Source of the DNA: Hirundichthys speculiger
Taxonomy: Eukaryota > Chordata > Actinopteri > Beloniformes > Exocoetidae
Reading direction: 5' to 3'
Assembly (NCBI GenBank): GCA_018398805.1
Contig: JAGFBZ010002395.1
Span: 372,001 to 436,000, forward strand
DNA: 64,000 nucleotides
The position numbers and the translations under genes are program-made. Below the pieces are notes generated by a model. The model worked only from the letters and a program-made list of their open reading frames with translations, was not told the origin of the DNA and did not search any database. Position 1 is the first letter of the stretch, and every line of letters starts with the position of its first letter. This document shows, piece after piece, positions 35,701 through 48,581 of this stretch.

Positions 35701-36576
35701 TGGTCTTCTGCTGGCATAATTCCATGTGCCCCTGGCCCCATGACAGTATAATTAGTTTTATTGGAAAAAGATTAAAAATAGCATTGCCCATCAATTTGAG
35801 GTCCTATTGTTAAGTCTATGCTGCCTCATACGAGCAGAGCCAGTCAAGTAACCTGCAGTGCTTATGGACAGTTGGTCATATCATGGACTCAACGGCTCTT
35901 TCTGCACCTCCGTCTTCTGTTGTGCCTTTCTTTTTTTTTTTTTTTTTGGCATAACACCACCACTTGTTTGCACTGAAAATGTACATCATCTCCATTTCTG
36001 TTTTAGTTTCTGGTCACAATGAAATGCAGCATTTGAATCTGTGTTTTACACGCCAGTTTCTTGTTCAAGCCTTTAATTACAGTTCCTACCTGGTCTTGTT
36101 AAATAGCCGACCGTAACAGCGGAGAGTCTCGTGTGCGGCGGGAAAGACTGAATTTAAGTGCTGCCAACAGCTGGAGCAGCTGAAGACTGCTGCCCACCGA
36201 GAACTCACAGTTGTACTGCCATGACAGACAAAGTCTGTGGCAGTTTTATATATGTTAATGTGTCTTTTTGGTCTTCCAGTGTGTTCCTGTTACCTCATTT
36301 AAAAGGGATTTTAAGAGTGACTGGTTGGTGGTTAGGGTTCAGGTTAACCGTTTAGAGGATTAAGGTCAGTGCTTGCGGTTGAGAAATAAAAATAAATCTG
36401 TGAAAAGGCTTCCTGCGCAATGGAGTGTGCACACTTGCCTTCAGAAACTCGATCTCACCTTTAGGGTCATCTCTGACCACCAGAAGACCATTTCGACACA
36501 CGATCTTTCCGGTAGCTGCGTCCACAAACACCAGAGATGGGATGCTGGTCACCTTGTACTTGTTCCACAGCTTCAT
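20753..36576 (-). CDS. nxn: Nucleoredoxin, coding exons 2-8 (exon 1 beyond right edge)
   Basis: A thioredoxin-family oxidoreductase. In vertebrates it binds Dishevelled in a redox-dependent way and tunes Wnt signalling. Exons on the minus strand: 36576-36459, 33731-33598, 31538-31438, 31322-31216, 30448-30269, 29797-29673, 20935-20753; together 316 codons including the stop, all junctions in phase. Exon 2 opens MKLWNKYKVTSIPSLVFVDA; the first Trx-like unit ends with CRNGLLVVRDDPKG. The central Trx domain carries the redox motif WCPPC, split across the exon 3/4 junction (TGG at 33598, TGTCCGCCGTGC from 31538). It continues with SEESFKQYFSEMPWLAVPYS and GIPTLILLDAEG. The last domain follows an acidic linker (DAEEEGELEPAKE) and contains LRDYTNLPEAAPLLTILDMS, ending VNDFLAEKLKPEPI. 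The human protein has 435 aa, so exon 1 should supply about 120 residues; I did not find it up to 64000. Confidence 0.97.
21539..21752. repeat. Inverted-repeat element, possible MITE
   Basis: The left arm around 21542-21563 (ccacttctgaccacatgagg) is matched by its near-perfect inverse complement at 21728-21749. The arms enclose about 165 bp of unrelated sequence. The outer flanks share weaker similarity (tgtggcaata versus tgtgataatg when inverted). No clear target-site duplication is seen and no coding capacity, so this is a structural description only. Confidence 0.55.
25114..25170. repeat. (AAT)n then (CAA)n microsatellite
   Basis: About fourteen ATA/AAT units, with one interruption, change into four CAA units. 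Located in the last nxn intron. Confidence 0.9.
25415..27041 (-). mobile_element. Decayed non-LTR retrotransposon (LINE), 3' part of ORF2
   Basis: Read on the minus strand, 27041-26725 encodes TETWWWNKEVREYVQRKCLA followed by KKKETERTEEGRQEYK. This is the block preceding the reverse transcriptase in a family abundant in fish. Downstream (25803-25440) come RIRNEDIRGIAHVTFLGEKV, then REARLRLFGHVQ, then in another frame GRPRGRPKSRFMDGVKKDMK and EEDAEDRVRW, which form the C-terminal tail of such LINEs. The reverse-transcriptase core between them survives only as frame-broken fragments. No poly-A tail or target duplication was identified. I do not assign a clade with confidence (RTE/Rex-like is possible). 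Confidence 0.85.
29798..30268 (-). other. nxn: nxn intron between exons 6 and 7
   Basis: An intron of 471 bp with GTGAGG donor and GTCCAATCAG acceptor. It holds A-rich stretches (29830-29890) and nothing else recognised. A 192-codon plus-strand open frame across it is antisense to nxn exons and is not a gene. Confidence 0.6.
30449..31215 (-). other. nxn: nxn intron between exons 5 and 6
   Basis: An intron of 767 bp starting with GTATTTAT at 31215 and ending CTTTCCAG. It contains a plus-strand G-rich run around 30869-30887 and a poly-T tract near 30671. No gene is seen. Confidence 0.6.
31539..33597 (-). other. nxn: nxn intron between exons 3 and 4
   Basis: A 2.06 kb intron that splits the WCPPC active-site codons, with GTGAGTG donor after TGG and TTTGACAG acceptor before TGTCCG. 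It carries the complete hAT-type MITE at 32679-33036. The remainder is AT-rich without recognised features. Confidence 0.75.
32671..33044. mobile_element. Non-autonomous hAT-type transposon (MITE) with 8 bp target duplication
   Basis: The element spans 32679-33036 (358 bp). It begins TAGGGCTGGGCAA and ends TTGCCCAGCCCTA, a perfect 13 bp terminal inverted repeat, and is flanked on both sides by GTAAAATC (32671-32678 and 33037-33044). An 8 bp duplication with such ends is the hallmark of hAT superfamily insertions. Subterminal sequence is rich in TTAACG/CGATTAA motifs in opposite orientation. There is no transposase. Intact ends and a perfect duplication imply a comparatively recent insertion. 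A related longer copy lies at 54461. Confidence 0.93.
33732..36458 (-). other. nxn: nxn intron between exons 2 and 3
   Basis: A 2.7 kb intron (GTGAGA donor, CCTCAG acceptor). It has a short CA repeat (34197-34214) and poly-T tracts (34979-34994, 35932-35947). The stretch 35570-35815 is low in simple repeats and homeodomain-site-like, but single-sequence inspection cannot show conservation. No gene is seen. Confidence 0.65.
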
Positions 36577-38899
36577 CTGAGGAGCAAACGGGATGAGAGG
36601 AGAAGTTGGAAAATGTGGATGGAAAACATCTCGGAGAGAAAAGGTTTGTATCTAAAATGATGTTAGAACAGCGTCACTGTCGTTTATAGAGGAAAAGCGT
36701 GGGACTAAGAATAAAAACAGACCCTGGATGAATTAACAGAGGGAGGGAGACTGGCATTTCTAGACGTTGAATTGGACTAAACTCTTGAGAAGCATTCAGG
36801 GAAGCTTGCCAGCAATATGATGAAGTGATCCACAGAGAAGCCTCAGAAATGAAGAATGAAAAAAAAAATTGCTTTCCAGAGAGAAATATAATAATATACC
36901 TATATGAAATTTTCAGAGTTCAGCTCAGTTCAGTTCTTCACATCAAAGAGCAGCTTGAGCATTCCTGGGCCTCAGTTCATACATCGGCGGGTAGAAAGTG
37001 CGTTAACCTTGGAAACAGCTGTGTGAAGAGCAGCAATGCTCCACATGAGATCCTCAAACACGCTTAGAAATTTTAGATGCAAATTTTCAAAGCTGGCTTT
37101 TAATTCTGGACCCAAACATATACAGTATACTAAAAAGAGGAACTATTTCCGGGCTCAAATGCCAGAAATGACCGTGCACGCCGATTTTCACTGCGAGTGA
37201 ATCAGGATAATGAAGTGAGCAGTTCTTCCCTGAGGCTCAGAGAAGCAGCTCTGGAGTTTGGTTTGGTTGTTGCTTCAAGCCAACAAGACTTTTTGTTCCC
37301 TTTTTTTTGGGGGGGGGGGGGGTAAGCAATGACTTCACTGCAGAATGATATACCGACTTAATATGAGGAGAACGTTTGCATACAAGCTGTTTTGCTCATC
37401 TTGTGCCCCTCCTCGTCTGTGACTGTGTGACAACTACAGTGCCGACCGCAAGTCCTCTCTGACAGCGGAGGGCAAAGACCGTCTGTCCCGTGGACAAGAC
37501 GACCTGGAGCCTCACGACTATGTTGGTCTGGACGTCCCTCAAAAGAGATACTTCAGTGTCTGCCACAGTCGACAGTTTTACCACACACTTCAAGCTCCTC
37601 TGGAAACTCAATCCCTGCTCACAAATTGATGGGGTTAGGGATATTAACTGTGACTGTCTGTGAAAGCTAAACAGTCTACACTGCATCCGCGCAGCTCGGC
37701 TGCCTGCTGTCCTCCAGGCAGATGCTGTCAGATGGAGAGACAGATTTTAGCCATAGACGTGCAAGAGCGTAGGAAAAAAAGGGCTGAGTGAGGTTCCTCC
37801 AAACCTTCACTTGACAATATTGTGCTATTAACATGACTAAAATGGAAACCACTAAATTTACAATAGAAAGAGCTGAAGTGCAGGGGACACTTCTTTATAG
37901 AGAAACAGAGGAGGAGAGCGTCAAGGCTGCACCCTCAGTGTTGCTTCGCCTTCAACCGAGTTCGTTTAGAGGCTTGGCCGCAGATCAGAGAAGCTTAGGA
38001 CGTAAAACCTTTCCAGGTTTCACTGTTGTTCTCACAATAAAAGCCGCTTTATGACTTCTGCATAGGTGATTGACCCTGTTAATACAAAAGATGATGACCT
38101 AAACTCAGAAAAACAAACAAGCCTCGGCTGGATTTCAGCGCCGGTATGTCGTCATCTGCTTGTAAATTCTAACCGCTCTTGGAGAATAAGACTTGAGCTT
38201 TACCTGTTAGGAAAGCTCTTCCAGTTTTTGACTGAGTGAGGAAAAAAAGTTGTTAATGCCATTAAAGCTATTTTATCAAAATAATGTTTTATTGCAGCTA
38301 AATTAAATTGTAAATCCAAAAGTTTTGCTTCCGGATTCATTTAATTTATAAACTTGTTTCATTTGCAAATCCGTGCGGTTTGGAGAGCTGCTGGGTTCAG
38401 TTTCCTGTGTTTCTGATGTGCAAGAATCGTCTCTGCTGGCGAATACTGAATGAAACGACAGCTTGGCAACATCCACATCCACTTATTTAAACAAAGTCCA
38501 CGGATGAAGGGAAGAGCTGGAGCGGACACAAAAGAGGTTGAGTAAAATACAAAATACCTCAACGACTGCCAGCAAGAGTTTCTTGTTTGAACTGGTGACC
38601 ACAGATTACTTAAACTGTCTGCGACATGGATGTCGTCAACAAATACCACCAACCATGGGGTCAGGGACGGGGTAAACGCATCTCAGGGCCACACAGACAC
38701 AGACAACCAGGCACGTGTAACATCATGCAAATAGTAAAATGGGATTCAGGTTTTGTTATACCACAAGAGCTTTAATTCACTTATCAAGTAACCAAATTAC
38801 CAGAACTCAATAGTTTTACATAGATTTGCACTGCTCCATGCTCCCCCCCCCAAATCACCTCAGTTTTTTTTCATTTAATTATTGTTTCTTCAGCCTATA

Positions 38900-38995
38900 A
38901 AGGACTCTCGACCCGTCCAGGATGTACCCACTGTCGATGACAGCTGAAGAGGCTCCCCTTAAAAAGGATTGAGGGCAGAGAAAATGGAAGGATAG
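38900..38995 (+). repeat. Fragment of a widespread fish SINE/L2-type 3' tail
   Basis: The phrase gacccgtccaggatgtaccc, a degenerate gatgacagctgaagaggctc, and a final gagaaaatggaaggatagg match in order the repetitive 3' tail found throughout fish genomes (CCCAGGATGTACCC ... ATGGATGG type). The copy is short and diverged. Confidence 0.6.
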
Positions 38996-41569
38996 GTTGG
39001 CTTCTACCATCCTTTATATGCAACTCCTTATGCTTTAGCTGTACATCTTTTTATAGAAGCAAATAAATGATCAAACCAAAAAGGTGGAAGCCAGTTATCA
39101 TGTAGATTTAGTGCAACAAACCTGCATGCAAACATGGCTGTCTTGAAAAGATGCCATTAGTTATCAATATCACCAGAGTGTGTAACAATGGAGCTAAGCA
39201 GGAACTTTGGCTATATCATTATACACTGGTTTAACTATGCCAATAACCCTTGCAGGGAGGTCACCAACTGTGAAGACTCCAAGGATTGGAAATCCATGTT
39301 GAGAATCCATTAGGTCTCTTGGACACACAAGTGTTAGTCTCACACTCTGCTCGCTGCTCATCATACTAATTGGATCACGCACTGCTGCAGATCCATATCC
39401 AGAAGTGAGCAAATCAGCCCACTGCGTGGGACCGGTGTGTGTGGAGAGATACCGGGGTTGAAAATCTTCGCTAATCAAAGAAAATACTGATCCTTCTTAG
39501 AGGGTGCTTGGTAGGATCACGAGCTGCGTTCATTTACCACCTCAACCTGTTTGAATGTGAATGAAGAGGGAGGGGGGGGAAAAATAGATGAGCAAACAAT
39601 CCTTATTCCAGTATTCACGTTACCACGTTAAATGTCATGCGGGGCTACTGCTTTCATGCTTTTTGCACTGCTGCACTTTATAGGCTGCGTTACACGTTTT
39701 TAAAGGAGGCTGGTCTAGGTGGAAAACCCCAACACCCTGTACTCCGAAACCTTGAAATTCACACACACACACACATCTGCTTCAGTTTTGGCCAAGTCCC
39801 TTTTTAAACATGTATAGTCTGCCCTGCAATGAAATTTGGTCTCCGTCGGTGAGCGGTGGGTCCCCACAGTGGCTGCAGAGTGGCGACTGTTACTCTGATG
39901 AGAGAAATGGTGTGGAAGAAATTTCTTCAAATCAACATGCTCAATTCACCTCCGACTGCCTGAGCCCCATCCCTCCATAGATCTGATTTCACTGGACGGC
40001 TGCGACTTGAAGCGTCTGGCCAGACTCTTCCATCGCTTGCTTTATTACAAGAGTGACACTATAAAGGGAAGTGAGTCCTTTACATCTGAGGACATGAGAA
40101 GTATCCTGCTGTGGTGCTGATAGCAGCTCAGTCCTTCATCTTTGCACATTATATGAGGGGCAAATGCTGATAATCCAATTTGTTCCTCTGAGGAAAAAAA
40201 AAAAAATAAAACAAATCAAGCCAAAATGTAGATTTTAGTGCACAGGACATTAGTGGAATTTAGTTTAACCTAGTTATAAATTCTCAGAGGCATTCGCAAT
40301 CAGCAAAAAATGCTCTACATATAAGCTCTTCATTCATGTCGAGGGGAATTTATTGGCACAATCTGCGGCACAAGATGGGGAAAAAAAAGAAAGTAATGCA
40401 GTCCACAGAGGAAATCCTGTTCCAGTTTTATTTCATTAAAATGTAGCAGGAAAATTAAGCAAAAGCTAAATCTCCGGCACAGGAACGTTAACACAGGATC
40501 GATTGCGTGACTGAAGTCGTTTGCTGGGAGGCTGCGTGATGGACGGACCATGCTCCACAAGACACGTCCAACAAAATCATTTGTCTTTTACTGGGACTTT
40601 TATTGAAGATGCCTGCAGGCGGTGTGATCTCTGACCGTAAAGATTTACTGTACTGGAGCAGAAGAGGCCAAGCGCTTTTGTTCATCCCGACTGTTTTACT
40701 CATGAAGCCCTGCCCTCCGCAACGTCGACAACTAGATCTGCAAAGGGATTCAAACTAACATGTTGGTGCACGGTAGCATCAGCACCTCATCGTGTGCTGG
40801 CAGGCGGCTTTTGGGGTAAAGTCTGAAACATTCTGCATTTTCTTCTCCGTCCTCAGGTAGCCAGAAAGATCTGGAGCAACCTTCTCCTGACTGAACTGCT
40901 GAACTCCCTCCTGTCTGGGCCCCTGCAGCCAGTTTTCACTTGCATTCCTCCGGGCTGGACCCCGCCTCTGCTCAATGTGCTCCCGAGGCACTCAGCAACT
41001 GCCTGTATCCACTTCAAAACGCTATTGCTGCTCTTAAAGGCAACAAAGAAAGAGCTCCCCTCTCACCTCTCAGCCATACTTCAGGCCACACTACACCAGC
41101 TAGCGTATATCCCTTAGACCTTCCATCTGTGTTGCAGAAATGGAAGTACAGACCACCTACTTCACTGTATTCCACTGTGCTCGTTACGCAGTTTAACATG
41201 CACCTAACAGCCACTGTGACAAGAAAATGACCTTCCTGTGAAAAACTGCAGAGCTGAAGGGATAATGCACCCCTGCCTCTATAATGGAAAAATGTCGGCC
41301 GCTCTTGCGTATTTAATGATCCTATAACATTTTCGGGGCGAGCCATTTTTCCCCGTGCATCTCCACCGAACTCAGCTTGGAGACACTGGCCATTGTTGCC
41401 AAGACAACCAGCCCCCACCCTTACCCTTCCACAAAGTCAGGACATGTCACCAAGTGGCAGACACTTCGTGGGCTCATAGTTAATAATTCAGTGGAAAATA
41501 AACCGTTTTTGTGAGGAAAACAGGTGCTAGAATGTCAGAATAAATGAGGAAGTGAAAAACGGAGCAAAC

Positions 41570-41572
<3 letters not shown>

Positions 41573-41600
<28 letters not shown>
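41573..41600. repeat. (GT)n microsatellite
   Basis: Fourteen uninterrupted GT units followed directly by a G-rich and then a C-rich run (to 41636), giving a purine/pyrimidine composite tract. Confidence 0.95.
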
Positions 41601-43586
41601 GAGGGGGGAAGGTGCCCCCCCCCCCACCCCTCACCCCTCTAGCCTTGTAAGGAAGGACAAAAGCGATCCCTTGAATACAAGTTCTAAACCTAAATTCGGA
41701 ACCCTGCGTGTTGAGAGGTTTTTATGTCACAAAGCAGGCAACATAAAAAAAAAAAAAAAAAAAGCTGGGAGGTTTGTAAGGAAGTAAAAAGCCAGGGCTC
41801 AATAGGTATCTGCTGCATTGTCCCCCCACAGGAGCGGGCTGTCCCTGAGGCCGCCATTCTGGGAGGTCAAGGGTCAGGATGGCAGGGGGTGCATTCTTTG
41901 CTCCCAGCGGTGTAGAGACCAGTCTGCCTCCCCTCCCACCCCCAGAACACTCATTGTCTGTCATTTCTCCACGCATCTCCTCATTTTAGATAAGAGCCAA
42001 GTGTAAACGTCACACACGGGCCCATGTCCACAGTAATCTGGAAAACAAATTCAAATTGCACCCTTTTCTCTCTGCTTTAGTCCTCCGTCCAGATTTAACT
42101 GACATTTTCAAATCACAAGAATGCATCTTTTTGAACGCACTTCATCCAAGGAGGGTGAGACGATGAAACGCCCATCCTCCAGACGTCTGTGTGCGACTGT
42201 CATGTGATCAGAGGCATCCGTTTCTCATGTGATCCATTTTTTTTTTTTGAGAATTTCCATTCATTGCTGCAATCATTATTCATGATTTACTGACGTAAAT
42301 GAATGACTGCCGTAGCTCCATCCTGTAAGCTAATTTTTCACATTTGCCTGTGCAGACCATGTATACCATACACGCATTTGCTGAATTCAAGGCTGCGCCG
42401 TTACTCATTAAACTAATGTGCGCAGTAATGATTTACCGCCGAGGAAAAGGTTAGAAGCTTGCAGTGTAAACATTGTGTCATGATTTTCTCAGGTGGTTAA
42501 AGCTCACTTAACTCCGCCATCAGCCTGCATTTCATCAAGTCGAGGCCTGCCGACTCTGACAGACACACTGATAGGGTGATATAAAGCGGCTCTGGCTCTG
42601 GACCAGTTTTCTCAATTACCTGAGCGTGACCCTCTGACATGGGCACTGCAGACTCGCACTGATTATCCAGCTCATGACTTGGAAAGCCTTGTGCATGTTT
42701 GAGATTCAAACACTGCGTTCCAAAAAGGTAATTTAACACATGCTCACACACATCTACAGTAATCCAACAACCAAGATGAGCCTTTGGGGAGTATTTTTCT
42801 ACGCATGTGCATTTGATGCTCGTGGCTAGTTGGTCACACCCAGCAGACAGACTCACAGCAGCATTAATTCCACCCATGAACGTTTGTCTGGTACCCTGAT
42901 TTCCTGGAGTGCTGACGGCAGTGGTGGGGGTGATTTAGACAGCTTCCCTCTTGTGACCTCTGTTTGCCCCCACATTTAACTCCCACTGCTCCTCCTCCTC
43001 CTCCTTCCACAGACTGAAAGCACAGAGAGTCTGCTTGAGCTGGAGCTCAATCCCTGATCCCATCACAACAACACATTAATATTTATGGAAATTTGAAGGT
43101 AACATTTCAGACACATTATCAGCGTTTGTGCATAAATCAGCAAAGCTTTGAATCGAATGGATCTCGCTGGTCGCAATAATTCCTGTTTCTTTTCTATATT
43201 TGAATTAAGCTGAAACACATGCATGTGTGATTCAAATTTGAAACCGATTTCCAGTGGCATTCAGATGGTGAGCACATTATGGCATACTCACAATCAGTAA
43301 TGATTAATATTGGATGAAAGAAGATTTCAAACTGAAAGACGGTACAGAAAGCCTGTTTATGACACCTTAGTTTTCCTTAATTTCTTCTCCCATTAAAACC
43401 TCACAACCTCTCAAAGTTATCAGGTGGTTTTGCATTAAAAATGATTAAAGATAACTTCCAACAGCTATAGACTGTGCCGACACGCTGATGTCATAATACA
43501 GCATATCACAAGGTGATATAGTTACTTTAATTCTAAAATTTTGCTACCAAATAATAATAATTATTATTAAAAAAATTGAAAACAAA

Positions 43587-44256
43587 TACAGTGGTACCTC
43601 TATTTACGAAATTAATTGGTTCTGGAAGTAGTTTCGTAACCTGAAAATTGCGCAAATAGAGATGCATTTTCCATGTAAATGCTTTAATCCAAGCCCCCCA
43701 AAATTCAGACATAATTTTTTTAATAAATCATAAACATGCATCAAAACAATGTAACAAAAACATGTTACCATTAGATTACTGCACAATAAACATAAAATGA
43801 GAGTTGTACATAATGTAAAAAACAAACACTTTTGTTTTCTTTGGTTCATGTTCTCTCTCAGCAGTGGTTTTTGCCTGACGTTTTGTAAAGAACTGATCCA
43901 AGGACGTTTGCTTTTTTCGGATTTTAAGAATCCTTCAAAAATGTGCAAGGCAAACATCAACATAACAAGTGATAGCCCGACTAGTGAGCACTTTTTCTGG
44001 GTGATTCTTTTCAACGAATTCTGAAACTTCATGGAATTTTCCTATAAATGTCAATAGGATGCCAGGAAGATGCTCGGCTACAAGTATGTTTACGTTCGGT
44101 AAACTCTGGGAGTTGCGAGTAGCAGTACGTATTGTATTGTTGCCTTTCGTATCCTGAAATTTCTTTCCTAACAAGAGGCAATATTTTCCCGTTGAGACGT
44201 GTCGTAACCTGAAAATTCCGTATGTAGAGACGTTCGTAAGTAGAGGTACCACTGTA
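43587..44256 (-). mobile_element. Internally deleted Tigger/pogo-type transposon with transposase C-terminal remnant
   Basis: Termini CAGTGGTACCTCTA (43589) and TAGAGGTACCACTG (to 44254) are inverted repeats flanked by TA on both sides, giving a 666 bp element. The inverted repeats extend inward (tttacgaa / ttcgtaa) and enclose internal gtaacctgaaaatt direct motifs. On the minus strand an open frame contains FVEKNHPEKVLTSRAI and CYVDVCLAHF, then after a TGA in the same frame KIRKKQTSLDQFFTKRQAK. This is the C-terminal tail typical of Tigger transposases. The DDE core is missing. Confidence 0.88.
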
Positions 44257-47200
44257 ATAATAAAACATGAATATGATTTTCATGCCAGACTGAGAAAAAA
44301 AAAAAATTAAAAAAAACATGACTTCACTGGCAGTTTTAGAGAAATAAAGGAGATGAGTATCTCTCACTAATAGCAACTTTGTTCCAGTCAACCACTTCTT
44401 ATCATGGAAAGCACAAAAACTGTACCTAAAAAAGGGTCCTTAAGGTGGTTATGTCATATTCTATGAAATTTCTTTTTTGTCCTTTCTTTGCTTCAGTATT
44501 TAATTCGGGGCCTGAAATCATTTTATCAGTCCTGGGGGTGGGGGGATTTCCCCTTTTATCCAGCGTACATAAAGAGGATGTATCCATATTTGGGGGAAAA
44601 CAACTTGGATAACTTTTGAACTCAACTTCAGGTCTGATGTCTGACGTCATTTCTACATTAAAATGTTCAGAACACAATAAAACCAGCCTCACAAGAAAGT
44701 CAAATTGTTCTTGTGGTCAAATTCATCACTTGTGGTTGCAGAATTTAGTTGCCCAAAAGTAAGAAAAAAAAAATTGCATGCGAGACATTCTGTTTTGCAT
44801 GAGAGAGCTTGGGGGTGCATACTGATGAGCGCATTGACCAGCAAATGAGTTACTGCCAATTCTGCCTTTTCTTCAGAAGAGGCTTCCTTTAGAGCCTCTT
44901 ATAATGTTTTCCGTCAATCACATTCAAGTTAAACATACATGTAGGTGTAATTGTGCTTAAAATACAAAAAAAAAAAAAAAAAAAAAACAAGGCAAACAAA
45001 CACACACACACAAAAACCCAAGTCATGAGTTGGTCAAAGCACTCATTGGGCTCTACCCACAAACTTTTACAAGTCAGACTGATTGAAGTGGGCAGACGGC
45101 TTTGGGAGTAGAATTACTTGGGATGACCAGCGTAAGTGTACAAAAGTGTACAAAACAGGATCTCGTTCACCCGAGTTTCATAATTCTGCAATGCACATGG
45201 TGAATTTCTCTACCAGAATAATATAACTTGAACTTGCTTGTGATCATGTTTTACTGCACTCTTAGGGAAAAAAAATGTTCCTTCACATTTTGCTTCTTTA
45301 TGCCAGAGCAGCGGCGCCATAGAACAAATGCTATGTGTCAAACACTTATTCTCAAATGTGGCGTGACAATCTTGACGACAGCAGTCTTGTTCAAAAACCA
45401 TTTTTGGAGCAAGGAAGTAGCTGCTGTAGGTACCTCTGGTTTGTAAAATGGTGCAGATTATTGAATAGCCCACTATACACATTAACAACAGTGGCACACA
45501 TTGTTACATACGTTATTTTTTTTTTTTTTTTAAAGGAGGGTTAGACCAGCTAGTTAGGAAGAAATCTCCTGTCCATTAATCTTAAGCTTGTGTATAAAGC
45601 AGCAGCTCTCATGTCTCATCTGTTGCTACAGCAACAGAAGACAAATTTCATTTCCACCTCATTAATTCTCATTTAAACCTCATTGGCGTTATAACCACAA
45701 CACAGCTGAGCCTCCATTCGATGCCAGCAATGACTTGACTGGTGTGCTCCCTGTCTCGGTTGTCATGCACAATATGCGTATGGTTCAATTCGTGGACTCG
45801 GGCAGTGAGAGCTACGCCGCTTGTTCAAAAGAAGAAAAAAAAACAAACAAAAAAACAGCGTTAAACTCACAACACAGCTGTATTCAAGTCTAAATTCATA
45901 TTACAAAGAGGTGCTAAAACAGCAGCAGGAGCACGGGTGTGTGCTGCAGAGGTTTGTTCATCTTACAGTGTTTTCTGGCACCAGCGTCCATATTGGCTGA
46001 ACATCATTAATCCGTGCAGGAATTTCCCACATTATAGTAACTACATTTGCAGGAGTCAATGAAATTATGCATGTACCACAAACCTGGGCTGAAAATCAAG
46101 CCCCATTTCATTTTTTCCAACTTTTTCCTCACATAGAAGGAAAATTATGAAGCCTGAAGTCTTTACCAGAAGAAGCCATTATAACAGTCAACGCTGTTTC
46201 TGAACTGTCTCAAACGCCTCATTCATAGTCAGAGGTTTTCTTCAATTACCCAAGGACATCACAAGGAGGTCAGGAGGTCCCTAAATCCATACAAACTGAA
46301 AGACATCACATCACAGATCCAGATGAGAGTGATATTGTCCTGGTGTAACATCTTTATCTTCACAAAACTCCACATCATGCTGCATTTGCAGTAGCCTGAA
46401 GTGGGTCGGTGTGGGGGTGGTGGAGTGGAACGGTTGGTTCCACCCTCTAAAAATGGCTGCTATGACCAGAGCTGTAAAGACATGGGTGAAAAGGGACCTT
46501 TTGTACTGCATCTCTGTGGTATTTTGACCACAAAATTGCATTAAAGCTTCAGGAAACTATCAGCATCTGAAGAGAGATCACCTCTTAACTATGTGAGTAG
46601 TCCTTAAATATAATTATATACCAGCATCTGAGTATTGGGAAATGTCTTCAATACCAATGCTAAATCTTGCAATCATCTCCTATAAGCTCCTATAAGCCTG
46701 CTTGATCTGATTCACCTAATTAAATGAAATGTACACATTAAGTACCAGACTGTTCAGGCAAGCTGCACTATTGCGCTATTTTTGGCCCGATTCTATCCGT
46801 CACAACCAGCAGGGAGCCTCATGTATCACAAACATGGCCATTGTCTGCTCAGCGTCATAAACCTCGGCCTTCTGACTGGTAGCACAAAAACGTCTGTTGG
46901 CACAGATGCATGCGTACATGTGTACATACAGACACAAAAGCACACATGTATGCTGTCTGAGCCTGATTGCCACCTTTCCCAAATTTTCTCGTCTCACAAA
47001 TCTTTCAGCTGTCACCGATACGTAATGATTACCCAATACAAAAAAGGTTCAAGTTCCCCCGAGGGAAAAACTGTTCTCGCCCTTTCTGCTCGTTACCCGA
47101 GCTACATTCAGCTCTGCCGTTTCCTACACAGTGACACTTTATATCCACCCATTAATCGGTTTCCTTTTCTAGTCAGATGCTCGCTGAGAGTTACATCTGT

Positions 47201-48581
47201 TTGGCTGCAGCTGCAGACCAGCCCCGTGCATTTTTACAGCCGAACTGTACATCTGGACCCCTGTCGTATCTTTCATAGCTGCCCCTCCCACTGCTCCGCC
47301 TTCCCTACTCCATGCACGCTTTCTTCTCAGCTTATTCCACCCCCCAACAACACTTTTCACAACAGCGGCGAAGGAATCTGGCCCCCATAAGCCCCCTCTC
47401 CATCAGCACCAGGCCTATATAGGCCAGGAAGTGTCTCGTGGGTGCAAATTTCATTTCATTCAAATTGAGTGCTGAACAAAATGGCAACAATTTCAGCAAT
47501 CAAAGTGTATTTACGATCTGTTAAAAGAACTGCCACTTAATTACAGACTATAATTAAAGCAGGTGACATTTAAACATGGAAATGCTCCAGACAGTTTGAA
47601 AGCCTTATACTGAATTCTTATGCTGAACCAAACTATTTAATTGGGTCATTAGGGATCCATTTAAACGTGTTTGTTTCCTTTTATCTGTGTTGATGCAAAG
47701 AATGGGGAAAAAAATTCAATTGAGAGAAGAGGTTTGAAACAGCAACAAAAATAAAAAAGGGACATAAAAGAACACAAAAATGTGTCCTCGATAATCACTG
47801 CTTTGAGAGGTAGTTTAAAAAGAATCAACTGATCTGGTTAGCTTCAGCTCTGGCAGGCGGGTGCTGACCTCAGGAGCTCCATCAGAAACGTCAGTTCACT
47901 TCTTTGTTGTACGCAGAGTCCTTGGAACCATCTGTGGTGCTTCTGCCAGAAGACCCGAGGCTATGCCTCCCTTCATACGTGGTTATAAAAAGGTCTGATG
48001 TGCAGCTCGGAGCCAAACTCCCACTGAGCCTCAAAATAAACATCCATCAATTTTCCCAGATACTTTCGGTCAGAACTGTGGTGGAAACACAGCAAGCGAA
48101 GTGTCTTTTTTTCCCTCTTACAACTTCCTTCAGCAGTCTGGAGGGATCTTCCACTACTGAGAGGCTGTAGTGGTGGTTAGGACTTCTTTCAGGTTTTGTA
48201 CGCAATGTTATACGGCTCAGTTCAGTGTAGAGGAGCAGCTTTCTCGTGCACAAGTCCTCAAATACACGCAGTTTTCAAATATACAGTTCCCCATCACGTT
48301 GAGTGCACCGTTCTCATATTTGTTTAAAGAGTGAGGACCAAAGTTTTCTTGGTGAAGTTATTTGCAAAACATTTATCTCATGAAGACATACGATGTGATC
48401 AAACGCTTCAGAACAGCTCATATGCTTCCTTACAAGGTCAAGACTGAACGCTGAATGTCTAAGATGCAACATGAGAGGCAGAAATGAAAGAAGAATTTAA
48501 GAAGGTCTTGTGATGCTAAAGCGGCTGCTAATAAAAGCTCATTAAACGCATCAATTCTTCTCCTAACCTTTTTTCTTTTAA

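Noticed and set aside
46782..47390. Plus-strand open frame of 202 codons in nxn intron 1
   Set aside because: No recognisable domain, no splice partners, Cys/His/Ser-rich composition typical of a chance frame, and it lies inside a large intron.
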